This document shows positions 47,825 through 57,874 of a stretch of DNA of 64,000 nucleotides, in pieces (the first letter of the stretch is position 1; each line of letters begins with the position of its first letter). The position numbers were made by a program, and so were the translations under genes. The stretch is from Anniella stebbinsi (lineage: Eukaryota; Chordata; Lepidosauria; Squamata; Anniellidae): positions 176,154,382 through 176,218,381 of the forward strand of contig JARDYH010000003.1 in assembly GCA_029215795.1 (NCBI GenBank), given 5' to 3'. The notes under the pieces are model-generated. The model worked only from the letters and a program-made list of their open reading frames with translations, was not told where the DNA came from and ran no database searches.

Positions 47825-48312
47825 CAGGGTCCGCAACATTTTTGGACCTGTGGTCACATTTTGGAATTTCAGAAACTCCTGTGGGCACCACCAGAAAATG
47901 GCTCCCAAGGAGGATATACCTAGTCATGTAATGGCTGTGTGAGGATCTGGCTTGTCATAACTGAGCTAAAAAGGTGGCAGGGGAGAGAGAAATAGTGAAG
48001 CAAGTCACTGGGTGTAAGGGGAGAACAGCAAGGTAGGAAAAGTACAATGATAGGAGGGGGAGAAACAGTCAACTAAAGAGGTGGAGGAAATAGTGAGGTT
48101 GGAGGCTGGACGGGAGGGGGAAATAACAAGGAAAAGGGAGAAAGGGGAGAGAAAGAGCAAAGCTAGAGGCTAGAAGGGTAAAAAAGAAGACTGCCCTAAC
48201 GTTTTCCAAGGTTTTTATTTTTTAAAAAATGGAAGGGAGCATGGAGAGGAGAGCTTTGTGGGCACCATTGGAGGGGCCCTGGTGTCCATGGGTGCCACAC
48301 TGGGGATCCCTG
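47825..48312. mobile_element. hAT-like (Charlie-type) non-autonomous element
   Basis: The left end CAGGGTCCGCAACATTTTTGG and the inverted right end ACACTGGGGATCCCTG resemble CAGGGGTCCCCAAC hAT termini. Inside, GGACCTGTGG(T)CAC and GCACCACCAGAAAATGGC near the left and GGTGTCCATGGGTGCC near the right are mirrored. The middle is purine-rich (AGGGGGAGAAACAG). No clear 8-bp duplication. No ORF. Confidence 0.55.
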
Positions 48313-48949
48313 CTACAATTGCCTACTTGGAACCAGTGGTGCACCCGCCCCTCATTGCCAAAGTCCAGGCCCTGCAGATCAGGGATCCCCTGCCCCTGTA
48401 AATGACCTTCCAGAGAGCAACAGATGATGGAGGCAGTGGCAAAAAGGCCTGACATCAGCATGGGGGCCCACATAGCATGACAGCGATGCTTGCCACAGTA
48501 TCCTTTCTGTCTTGTTTTAAAAAACATTGGGCAGTATCCAATGATAGTCCTACAGAGAGTAGAACCATCAAAGTGAATGAGCCTAGTTCACATAGGACTA
48601 CCAATGGATATTGCCCATTTAATCGGGATAGCTAGGTGAATATGTACATGGCTCATTTTATTATTTTTAACTTTAAAAATATATTATTCTTTACTAAACA
48701 AAGTGGCACTTCGGGGCAACAAACGCAAGCTCCATTTTATTCCTGTAAATGGTGCTTTGATTTGGGTGAGTAAAAGAAAGTACTTGTTCACACAGTGCAT
48801 AGTTAAACTATGGAAATTGCTGCCACAAATTTGGATGGCTTTAAAAGGGGGTTGGATAAATTCCTGAAGGGGAAAGCTATCAATGGCTACTAGTCCTGAT
48901 GGCTATGTGCTACCTTCAGTATCAGAGGCAGTAAGCCTACATACACCAG

Positions 48950-49456
48950 TTAACGGTAAGGGTCCTGTTGCACCCGTGTCCTGCTTGTGGGTTCCTGATT
49001 GTGTAAAACCACAGGCAGTGGGCAGCAGGTTTTCCAGTTGGGTGTGTTTGGACATGCAAGTACAGTTGGTAAAGCAGTGTCAAAGGTTTCTCCTGACCAA
49101 TCCTTTGACGAAGCTAATGACAGTGGTGTAATGGGATCATAGTCTTTCACAACTTGGTACACAGTTATGACAGTCCCATGAAATGTTCTTCTACCATCTG
49201 CAGTGTCTTCAGAGAAGTCAAAGTTGTCAGCAGCACAATGTATAAATCTATTTGGCACAATGTCAGGGGGGATGTATACTCCATCATTTTCGTGAATTTT
49301 TTTCAGAACACTTGCTGCGATTTGCTTTTCTAAGCGTAGGACCCATTTATAATGAGTGCTACAGCCGACACCATGCACAATATTTTCTAGGAACTTGCTG
49401 CGGGTTATTGGTTTAGACATTTGTAAAACAAAATATAATTGTAAATACTGTAGCAA
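48950..49456 (-). CDS. Unassigned reading frame, possible mobile-element or retrocopy gene fragment
   Basis: Open from 49456 to 48950. The likely start is the ATG at 49417 (MSKPITRSKFLENIVHGVG) or the upstream in-frame start. The protein runs HYKWVLRLEKQIAASVLKKI, VYIPPDIVPNRFIHCAADNF, EDTADGRRTFHGTVITVYQ and WSGETFDTALPTVLACPN. The AADNFDF…DG…FHGT spacing resembles large uncharacterised families I associate with repeat-borne genes in cnidarians and fish; that link is weak memory. The last ~17 codons are read-through into the host LINE, so the true frame stops at the insert edge and is 3' truncated. No premature stop occurs in about 140 codons. Function unknown. Confidence 0.45.
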   Translation of the reverse strand: MLQYLQLYFVLQMSKPITRSKFLENIVHGVGCSTHYKWVLRLEKQIAASVLKKIHENDGVYIPPDIVPNRFIHCAADNFDFSEDTADGRRTFHGTVITVYQVVKDYDPITPLSLASSKDWSGETFDTALPTVLACPNTPNWKTCCPLPVVLHNQEPTSRTRVQQDPYR

Positions 49457-49838
49457 AAATAAAGCAAGTTATGGGGTAATTTCAACCACTACTCTTTTCA
49501 GAAGAACTGTTCAGGAAATATCATACGGAAACCTTAAAAGTAAACTTTTTGGAAAAAAAATAGGTCCTAAAATATGTAATGGCCTTTTTTGTGTTGAATT
49601 GAAGGAGAAACCGTTTTTGAATGAAGGCTTTTTTTTAAAAAAACATGGACATTTAGTTAGATAAATAGGGGAAAGTGTTTGCGATGGCGGCCATTTTGTT
49701 TTTCGCGTGCAGCACTCAAACGCACCATTTTTGAGAGTGACACCATCGAGATTATGCTTCTCCAAGGTCAAACGAAGAGATTGAGACCACTTCCACACTT
49801 GCATCATCAAGGAGCCCGTGGATGTACATTTGACACCC
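49001..49838 (-). other. Unassigned 838-bp insert inside a LINE tail
   Basis: Flanked on both sides by contiguous halves of a CR1/L3-type element, so it arrived after that LINE. It has no TIRs, no A-tail and no recognised duplication at its ends. Its main content is the minus-strand frame at 48950-49456. Upstream of that frame (49500-49838) there are AT-rich stretches and a degenerate coding-like segment (CTSTGSLMMQVWKWSQSLRL). Confidence 0.55.
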
Positions 49839-49949
49839 AACTATTAGCCACTATGTGAACAGAATGCTGGACTAAATGGACCATAGATGTACCATTTTTC
49901 TGATCCAGCATGGCTCTTTTTACATTCTTATGTTCAAAATGCATAACGA

Positions 49950-50770
49950 CATATTCTCGGAGTGTTTAAGTTTTTATCAGGTTAGTTTTTTTGTTTGTTT
50001 TGCTCTAATGTTTCAAGAATGTAGAAGCAGTTGTAAAGCATGGACTTGCGGAGGTGGTGGGGGGGGTAGAAAAATGTTGGTTGTGTGCTTGTAAAGCACA
50101 TGGCTGTCTAAAGCCTCCCACCCACACCCATCCCGTTCTACCATTAAGTTCAGGGTCTAAAATTACCTAGCTGCATATCAGCTCAGATATAGGATTGCTG
50201 TGTTCGATAGGGCTTACTTTCAGGAAAGTATGTATAGGATTTCAGCCTTAGGCATATTATAATATACAAATTTCATTTTTTAATTTAACCCTTGAATACA
50301 TGTCCAAATGTGTGTTACATGCAAAATCCCATAACAAAAATCCAGCCATTTCTTGCCTTTCTATAAATCAATATTGAGAGGTGTGACTTGGAGTGAGAAA
50401 TCAGCAAGTGGGGGTACACTGCTTAAACTTATCAGAACCCATCACATAATTTGCATAATTAGCAAATAATTTGCATAATATTCAAAATTAGCTGCCCATA
50501 TTGATGGAACTTGAATATGAGTAAAAACCAATCAGTCACTGATCCACATGAGCAAACATCTTTCCTAACTGGCAATTCTGTGGCTTGCTATGAAAAAGGC
50601 TTTTATTTCTTTCTCCAACTGTTTTCTAGACAAAGAATAGAACTCAAATAATAACCTATGTGCTTCATTTTGAACAAAAAGCATCTTCTTCCAGCACCCT
50701 ACAGAGATGATTTATTCATGGAACGACATAATAGGTAAAAGTAAAAATAGTTGAGGTGCCCTTTTGGCTT
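49950..50770. other. Unassigned noncoding DNA
   Basis: A 60-bp piece at 50190-50260 (AGGATTGCTGTGTTCGATAG, GTATGTATAGGATTTCAGCC) resembles the AAGTAAGT-type dispersed repeat. No gene. Confidence 0.4.
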
Positions 50771-50874
50771 CAGTAAAAGAAACAAAAAAATGGTTTAATT
50801 TTTTTTTTTTTTTTGCAAATTAAATTGCATTTGGAAATAACTACTCTGACATTTAGTTTAGATAAATACTTTAC

Positions 50875-51015
50875 CCTTCCCTGGCACCAGTTCCTCAGTT
50901 TAACTGAAACATATGCTGCTTCCATTTGCACGATCTCTCCATCAAAGCAGTTCACATCTCCACTTTTAGAAATTATATAAACCACAGAGGCATTTGAAGA
51001 ATCTACTTCTGCCAT
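50875..51015 (-). CDS. Candidate first coding exon, unknown protein
   Basis: On the minus strand an ATG at 51015 with G at +4, and an in-frame TAA five codons upstream, opens 47 codons to 50875. A donor GTAAAGTA follows immediately (50874-50869) in phase 0. The product starts MAEVDSSNASVVYIISKSGD, continues CFDGEIVQMEAAYVSVKLRN and ends WCQGR. Composition is protein-like, and conceptual reading beyond the donor turns into lysine/phenylalanine homopolymer. I do not recognise the family. There is no second exon I can join to it, and the stretch is short, so chance cannot be excluded. Confidence 0.25.
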
Positions 51016-51283
51016 AATACACAGACTTTAATATTTTGCCACTTCTATTACTGTCTTTTTAAAAATGGCATTTCAAGCCATTAAATGACTATGTCACCAG
51101 ACAAGTACCAATGCTGGTGACAGCCATCATGAAGGTTTAGTTTTGTTTTAAGGATTTTTTTAAAATGTAAAAATACTTCAAGTCTTTATATATCTTGCTT
51201 CCAGTTTTAATTCCAAATTGCAGAATTCCACTTTGAAATGGTGATAGGTTACAGCTTATCAGCTCTGTGTGTGCTGTTCATCT

Positions 51284-52087
51284 GATGTATCTACATTCGA
51301 TTTTGTTGCAGAATTGAGATCCCAGCACTACATGAAGAACATTTCCTTTACTGATTTTCTGCCACATAACCTCTAGGTGGCAGTGAAGTAAAAAAGCAGT
51401 TTCTTTCACTTTCACAATTAAATCTCACATTTCCCTGCTTTAAAAAAATCGCCGGAAGTACTCGTTAGACACAGAATAAGAATAAGAATAAGAATAGGAA
51501 TAAGAATAACGATTTATTTCTTACCCGCCTCTCCGTCTAGATCGAGGCGGGGAACAACAACATGATAAAATACATAAAACTAATTAAAACATGACAAATA
51601 TTATTAAAACTGCATTAAAACATCCTAAAACATCCTAAAAACATTCTAAAAATTACACTGGATATGCCTGCCGGAAGAGAACAGTCTTTATAGCTTTCTT
51701 AAATTCTAAAAGACTGTTAAGTTGACGAGTCTCCTCCGGCAGGTCATTCCACAGTCTGGGAGCGGCAGAAGAGAAGGTCCTCTGGGTAACAGTTGTCAGC
51801 CTAGTCTTGGCCGACCGCAGTAAGTTCTTCCCAGAGGACTTGAGCGCGCGGGGCGGATTGTACGGGAGAAGGCGATCCCGCAGGTAACCTGGACCCAAAC
51901 CATGTAGGGCTTTAAAGGTAATGACCAACACTTTATACTTCGCCCGGAAACTAATTGGCAGCCAGTGGAGCGATTTTAAAGCTGGCGTAATATGGTCACT
52001 CCTAGATGTACCGGTGACCAACCTCTAAAGAACCCATAAACAACTGTGAGTAGGGAATGACAAGTGCATAATAAATGCCTTGTGTAG
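51284..52087 (+). mobile_element. MITE family B copy, split by an L2 insertion
   Basis: The left part 51284-51475 has GTATCTACATTCGATTTTG, the AACCTCTAGGTGGCAGTG landmark and GCTTTAAAAAAATCGCC. The right part 52024-52087 has ACCCATAAACAACTGTGAGT, GTGCATAATAAATGCC and TGTAGAAAAGCC. Together they match the order in the 41371-41736 copy. The 51476-52023 L2 lies exactly between. Confidence 0.65.
51476..52023 (-). mobile_element. L2-type LINE, 5' truncated
   Basis: On the minus strand the frame (52021-51653) gives ITPALKSLHWLPISFRAKYK, TFKALHGLGPGYLRD and WNDLPEETRQLN, i.e. the C-terminal end of an L2-type ORF2. Then a UTR with hairpin CCCCGCCTCGATC…GAGAGGCGGG (plus 51525-51552) and a (TTCTTA)n tail (51476-51510). 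It is about 85 percent similar in protein to the 52.1-53.4 kb copy, estimated by eye. Confidence 0.8.
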
Positions 52088-53430
52088 AAAAGCCTTTACT
52101 AAAGGCTACCCAGATCTACGCTTGAGTATTGATAGGGGGAGTATGTCCCTGCTGGTACTTCTGGATCTCTCAGCGGCTTTTGATACCATCGACCATGGTA
52201 TCCTTCTGGAACGCCTGAGAGGATTGGGACTCGAGGGAACTGTGGTTCTGGTCCCACATCTCTGGCAGGTTCCAGATGGTGATGCTTGGGGATAGTTGGT
52301 CCTCAAAGAAGAAACTGTTGTGTGGGGTACCACAAGGTGCCATCCTATCCCCAGTGCTATTTAACATCTGCATGAAATCGCTGGAAGAGATAATCCAGAG
52401 GCATGGGGCGGGGTGCTATCAGTATGCTGATGACACCCGAATAATTTTCTCTATGCCTTTGACAACAGCGTTAGCTAAGGATAGTGAGTCTCCTCTGAAT
52501 GAATGCTTGGAGGCGGTAATGGGCTGGATGAGGAAAAACAAACTGAAGCAGAATTCAGACAAGACGGAGGTGCTTACTGCCAAGGCTCTAACTTGGGTTT
52601 GGAGGTGTGTCAACCAGCTCTGGATGGGGTTACACTCCCCCTGAAAGGCTGTGTTCACAGCTTGGGGGTGCTCCTGGATCCGTTGTTTCAAATGACAGCT
52701 CAGATAGACGCAACGGCCAGGAGTGCCTACTATCAGCTTCGTCTGATACACCAGCTGCGCCCCTTCATAGAGTGGGAAGACCTAAAGACAGTAATGTACA
52801 TGCTGGTAACTTTGAGGCTCGACTTCTGCAATGCACTGTACATAGGACTACCTCTGTGCCTAGTCCAGAAACTTCAACTAGTTCAAAATATGGCAGCTAG
52901 GTTGGTCACCGGTACACCTAGGGGTGACCATATTACACCAGCTTTAAGTTCACTCCACTGGCTGCTAATTAGGTTCCGGGCGAAGTACAAAGTGTTGGTC
53001 ATTACCTTTAAAGCCCTACATGGTTTGGGTCCAGGTTACCTGCAGGATCGCCTTCTCCCATATAATCTGCCCTGCACACTCAGGTCCGCTGGGAAGAACT
53101 TACTACAGTCAGCCAAAACTAGGCTGACAACCGTTACCCAGAGGACCTTCTCTTCTGCCACTCCCAGATTGTGGAATGGCCTGCCGGAAGAGATCCGCCA
53201 ACTTAACAGTCTTCCACAATTTAAGAAAGCTATAAAGACTGATCTCTTCCGGCAGGCCTACCCAGTCAAATTTTAAGAGTTTTATTGGTATTTTAATAAT
53301 GTATTCATTTTTATATGTTTTTAATCAGTTTAATGTATTTTATATAATTTGCTTTTAATGTTGTTCCCTGCCTCGATCCAGAGGGAGAGGCGGGAAATAA
53401 ATAAATAAATTATTATTATTATTATTACTA
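52088..53430 (+). mobile_element. L2-type LINE, 5' truncated, RT to 3' end
   Basis: From the RT palm through the C-terminus to the 3' hairpin (GCCTCGATCC…GAGAGGCGGG, 53370-53396) and an (ATT)n tail (53411-53428). It lies head-to-head with the minus-strand copy at 51476-52023. They are separate insertions, since the MITE edge and a coding overlap lie between them. Confidence 0.85.
52100..53276 (+). pseudogene. L2 ORF2: reverse transcriptase and C-terminus
   Basis: Three overlapping frames (52080-52295, 52276-52644, 52503-53276) carry one product with at least two frameshifts. Domain order: LLDLSAAFDTIDHGILLERL (RT motif A), GVPQGAILSPVLFNICMK (motif B), YQYADDTRII (catalytic YADD), a thumb-like SRLDEEKQ/LNPDKTE-type region now shifted, then SLGVLLDPLFQMTAQI and the C-terminal VLVITFKALHGLGPGYLQD. 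The L2-specific C-terminal layout supports the family call. The 5' endonuclease is absent. Confidence 0.8.
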
Positions 53431-53447
53431 CCCTGAATTAATCCAGT

Positions 53448-53515
53448 CTTTCTCAATCTAGTACTGTCCAGAGGTGATGGACTATAATTCCCATGCTGGA
53501 GAAGGTTGAGCTAAC
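53448..53515. mobile_element. hAT-type hairpin MITE fragment
   Basis: CCAGTCTTTCTCAATCTAG, GGACTATAATTCCCATG and GGAGAAGGTTGAGC are the two ends of the hairpin repeat with the middle largely deleted. Confidence 0.5.
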
Positions 53516-53519
53516 CAGT

Positions 53520-55050
53520 AAGAGAGGCCAGACTATTCAAAATATTAAAAGGAAATCACATAACGTCTGGGGTCACTGAAATGATAGGGACTTATTACCT
53601 TTGAAAAACTAGTGAATAGTAAGTAAGAACAATTATATTCAGGGCATTTGTGTTCCATATTTTTGCTGATTCTAAAAATGTTTTTTTAAATCTCTTTTGA
53701 AAACAGGTCCAAACTAAGTAACATTGGTTGCCTGTTCTCATATCACAACAGCCCACCGTGGCTTAATTTAACCTCAAGGGCTATTGTGTCATGCCTGAAG
53801 CCCTCAGGTACCATTTTTGCACAGTTCCTGAAGGTGCCCAGTTTGCTGTGGCTGGTCATATCATGTGAACCCAGGTGGCAGCAGCCCTGTAGGCTGCCCC
53901 TTCCCCCCGAGAGCTATGCTTTGCTTCCGCCACCGAATGTTTTTGAAAAATGGTCTTTTTTGAATTTGTGAGATAATAAACAAAAGCAGCCTCCATTTAA
54001 AGAATAACAGCTTATTTCAAGAACAGGAGCAATTACAGAATAGGACCCTTTGAAAAATTCAGTGAATAAGGCAAAGCCTCATCTGGAAAAGCCCCCAAAA
54101 GTGTGCTAACTCAAGACCTTCCCTGACCGAGGGTACATTTTTCATGATCACAATCACTCTATAATTACTTAAGTGATCCTGTAAAAAACAGGATAGTAAT
54201 ATGACCCTTGGAGAGTTAAACATCAGAATTTTGTATTAAGGGCTAGAGTTAGATTCCATCCCATGGACTTTCCTTTGCTCTGCTTTTCACTTTCACTTGT
54301 ATTTTCTATCCAGCCAGCAATAAAGAAGCATGTTTGTTTGCCTACAGTAAGAAGTGAGAGTTTGTTTATTCTGCAGTTATTATGATGAGTACAGTAGGAT
54401 TGGGGGCTTATTGTTAATTGGGTGCAATTAAAATGGCAACTTAAAGTGATCATCCTAAATTACTCTGTACTCTTTTAAAGCACTAACACTACTCACCATC
54501 ATAGTGACTATTTTTTCTTCTTTTCCTTAAGTATTTGATGACAAAGGATGAAAACAGCCCTAGAGGAATAGAAACAGTGCTGTACACACCAGTTAGCTGA
54601 CTGGATACCTATAACTCAGACCTAATTTCTGATTTTCCTAATGTGTGCAGCTCAGCATGAGTCCTTTTCAGGATTTCTGGGCAGAAAAATCAACGTAGCA
54701 ACCAGTAAAAAATTCCAGTTGCTCTACACAATTAGTTTCCAATTGCTTCATTAGTGCCTTTATATAGCAAGCAGTTAAAACATTTTCTCTTGGTCATCCA
54801 ACAGATCAAAAACAAGAATAGGAGGGACCCTTGAGGAGGAGTCAACAACCACATCCTAATGTATTTATTTCTCTCTACCCTTCTCTAGACTTGGGGGCTG
54901 TCTACATGCGGGGAAAGCCCAGTGGTGACTGTGAATCTGCGCCCCGCCGGTTAGACAACGCAGATGCAGGTTTGTAGCCACTGCGGGGCTTCCCCTTGAT
55001 GCTGTATTTTGAAACAGCCAGGGAAGACAATAAAAAAAAACAATTAAAAT
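53520..55050. other. Unassigned noncoding DNA
   Basis: No gene or recognised repeat. The GC-rich part near 53745-53960 and the AATAAACAAAAGCAGCC motif at 53975 look retroelement-like but are not assignable. Confidence 0.35.
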
Positions 55051-55054
55051 CAAA

Positions 55055-55660
55055 TAGATGTATTTATTTGACACATTTTATGCCTCCCAGTTAAAAATGT
55101 TCTTTGGGTGGTTTACACTATCAGTAAAATATTTAAAATACAAAAATCAACAATAAACAGGTTTAAACAAAAAAAATCAAAAGATTAAGAGCCTTAAAGA
55201 CCTTGGAAAATAAAAAGGTCTTTGCCTGGTACCAAAATGGCCCCTAAGTAGTTGGTAGGCAAGCCTCCCTGAGCAAAGTATTCCACAACCACGATGCCAC
55301 TACTGAAAAGGGCCTCTCCTTACTAGCTACCTCCCATACCTAAGTTGGTTGAGGCACTCAAAGAAAGGCTTCTGAAGATGATCTCAAGGTTTGAGTAGGT
55401 AGATATGGGAGGAGGCAATCCTTCAGGTAATGTGGTTCCAAGCTGTTAAGGCTTTTAAAGATTAAACCTGGCACATTGAATTGCACCTGAAAATGGACTA
55501 GAATCCTGTGCAGATGATGAAACACTTGTGTAATATGTTCAAATAGTTCAGTTCCAGTTAACCATCTTGCATCTCCATTCTGGACTGACATTTCTGGACC
55601 ATTTTGAAAGAGAGACCCTGTAATATGTATTTCAGTAATCTTGTCCAATCAAATCAAAAT
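55055..55660 (-). mobile_element. L2-type LINE fragment, old
   Basis: Minus-strand frame (55648-55358) has LIFKSLNSLEPHYLKDCLLP, a decayed version of the L2 FKALNGLGPGYLK motif. The 3' side has CACCCAAAGAACATTTTTAAC…GGGAGG and a (AAAT)n-like tail near 55060, a degraded form of the 47.2 kb hairpin. Confidence 0.6.
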
Positions 55661-56021
55661 AGATAATAAAAACAGCCAATAAAAGCAGCAAGGGTTCAGT
55701 TAAAAGCCTTGGAGAATAAATAAAAAAGGCATAGACTTGAAGCACAAAGAGCAACAATATTGGTGTCTCACAAACCTGACTGGACCAGGAATTTCACAGC
55801 TAGGTTGATATGTGGGTGGGGAATCCCCTCTCTCACTGATAATCATGCAATTAACTTCTGATGGTCAGCACACTTGTAGGGCTTCTTTAAACGAACAATT
55901 TATAGCACACTCATGACTGGTCACTCACAGAAACTTGTGGGTCATTTTGATAACATGGTGAGCCTCCTGCATTTCTCCCACTTTATTCCCTGGTTATTCC
56001 ATTTTTAAAAAAGGATATCCT

Positions 56022-56480
56022 GGCTCAGTTCGGACGACACGATAATCAACGGAGGGGGGGAATTAACCATCAGTTGTGTTGCTTATTGTGTTGTGTGGCA
56101 GGCAACACACAATGCACACACAACTGACAGTACTCTGGTGAATTAAAAAATGGGGAAAAACAACGGGCTGTTCAGTTGTTTATCCCGAAATCTGTTGTTT
56201 AAAGTGTCGTGTGTTGGGAACCCCCCTCTCTCCTTGTACTATTCCAGTCAGTCATAGAGTTCCCTGGCAGGAGTGGCAGGACCCCCCCCCCCCCCCCACT
56301 CCTATACAGCCGGGATACAGCCAGGTACTGCTGAAGGACTGAGGGAAGGGGAGGGGGGAGCAGCCCAGAAGCTGCATGACAGGGGAGGGGCAACATGTTG
56401 TGTGGCAAGCACCGGAAACATAACACAGGTGAGTGTGTTATTAACCCCTCCGTTGCCTAAAGTGTTGTCCGAACTAAGCC
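56022..56480. mobile_element. MITE of the GTTCAGACAACAC group, nested in family B
   Basis: The left end GGCTCAGTTCGGACGACACG with AATCAACGGAGGGG and the right end CCCCTCCGTTGCC…GTTGTCCGAACTAAGCC form TIRs of about 35 bp. CCT occurs beside both ends (a possible 3-bp duplication). Contains a 17-base poly-C (56282-56298). No ORF. Confidence 0.7.
56282..56298. repeat. Poly-C tract (17)
   Basis: The longest C homopolymer in the window, inside a MITE. Confidence 0.95.
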
Positions 56481-56604
56481 CCTGATTCTTCTGAAATATC
56501 TCAAGATTTCCTGCCGTGTGCAGCTGAAGTTGTGCTACAACATACCCACTAGAGGGTGCTGTCCCATTCAATTATATGAGCAGGGAAGTTTTCAATTACA
56601 GACC

Positions 56605-57430
56605 AGTGGTCCTTCACCTCCTGTGTTATTCAACTCATTACAATTGTGGAAGAGAAGCAGCAGGAAGCAAAGCCTTGGTAAGCAAACACAATTTCCCTTT
56701 AATCTAAAGAAGCCCCTAGAAGGTCTTCCAAAGGAGGTCTTAAAAATAAGGCAGGTTCACATGGGTATAGGCAGTGTTTTAGGGCGCCTGTTTCCAAGCC
56801 ATTTGGGGCTTAAAAGATCAAACACAGTACCTTGAATTGTGCCCAGAAACACAGTGGTAATCAGGAAAGTTTGTTTAACCATGGTTGTATAAGGGTCTTG
56901 TGTACAAAGAGTGAAAAGGACACACACTAGGCAACAAAGATCATTTGAGGAATATGTTGAATGTTTCACAGGCACTCATACACAATAATAATATATGATA
57001 ATCTATATATAGGTTGCACATTTCCTGCACTGAAGACATTCTGTCAAGGGAGAGCTTTGCATAGCGCAAGGCGAGAAAACCTTTCAAAATGAGTAATGAT
57101 TCTAAAGTCTTTTTCAAAGTTTTCAGGAGCATTTCTTTATGGGATAATCTTTAACACTTGTAATGCACAGAGTAATAAACAGCTGCCGAGATTGATTACA
57201 TGCCTCAACTTTGCTTTGACTATTAATCAATCTCAAAAGCCATTTCTTGCAAGTATGTTTCAAAGTGATAGAAATGGTTGGTATTTCATAGCAAACTATA
57301 ACATCAAGCAGTCTGTGTGTGTGTGTTTGTATTTACTTCAGAAACACTTTGATGTCTTTTTAGGATTTCCTAGTTGACTCATATTGTATACTGAAGACAC
57401 CTACGCCTGGAGGGAGTTGCCTTTCTAGAA
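56605..57430. other. Unassigned noncoding DNA
   Basis: A short piece around 56700-56850 (TTTCCAAGCCATTTGGGGCT, ACCTTGAATTGTGCCCAG) resembles minus-strand L2 coding, but is too decayed to call. No gene. Confidence 0.35.
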
Positions 57431-57545
57431 ACAATATTTACAATACCTTTATTAGGACAATAAAAATGAGGACCAAGAAAGGAGTGGGCAAGCTTTTGAG
57501 TTCTTCAGAACTCTTCATCAGGTTAGATGTTAAGCTAAATGGGGT
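57430..57545 (+). mobile_element. Dispersed repeat E, copy 2
   Basis: Includes ACCTTTATTAGGACAATAAA, GGCAAGCTTTTGAGTTC, TTCAGAACTCTTCATCAGG and AGATGTTAAGC. Shared with 40125-40230. Confidence 0.55.
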
Positions 57546-57779
57546 GGGGAAGCTGCATTCAAAATAAGGTAAGTCCTTTATGATATGATTTTGTTTTCTT
57601 TTTTAAATGCTACTTATATATTATACACTACTCAGACCCTGCATTTAATTCTTCATTGCTTCCTCTGCTGTACTCCGTGGTGCCCAAGTTCCTAATAAAT
57701 GTTAATAATCTAACTATTATCAAAAGGAAAAATCCTCCCTGAAAGAGTATTTATTGTACAAATGAAGAGGGGACAAAAA

Positions 57780-57870
57780 GCTCCCATAGCATGGGAGAAT
57801 AAGATTTATTTAATAGATTTATATACCGCTTAACATGTTTAAAAAGTATCTCCAAGCAATCTCTGACAGT
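57780..57870 (-). mobile_element. LINE 3' tail, degraded
   Basis: TTTATTTAATAGATTTATATACCGC at the start is the minus-strand UTR end of an L2-like insertion. Confidence 0.4.
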
Positions 57871-57874
57871 AAGT

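Larger units (their letters stand above)
48770..49945 (+). mobile_element. CR1/L3-type LINE tail interrupted by an 838-bp insert
   Basis: Left part 48770-49000 aligns with 2760-2995 (TAGTTAAACTATGGAA, GGCTACTAGTCCTGATGG, CAGTAAGCCTACATACACC) and continues into CTGCTTGTGGGTTCCTGATT. The element resumes at about 49839 with CTATTAGCCACTATGTGAAC, GAATGCTGGACTAAATGGAC and the terminal CTTATGTTC. The order matches a common squamate CR1/L3-like 3' end. The insert between them is unrelated. Confidence 0.6.
55868..56600 (-). mobile_element. MITE family B copy, split by another MITE
   Basis: Minus-strand order: GTAATTGAAAACTTCCCTGC, GAATGGGACAGCACCCTCTAG, TGTAGCACAACTTCAGC (56600-56484), then after the insertion ATGACCCACAAGTTTCTGTG and CTATAAATTGTTCG (56020-55868). 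The interruption at 56022-56480 falls at the family's T/A-rich middle. Confidence 0.65.

Noticed and set aside
48222..48527. 101-codon minus frame
   Set aside because: Overlaps the right end of the hAT-like element. No motif.
51476..53430. Head-to-head L2 copies as one inverted (twin-primed) insertion
   Set aside because: Both copies carry their own 3' hairpin and tail and overlap in coding content, and a MITE edge lies between them. Two insertions fit better.
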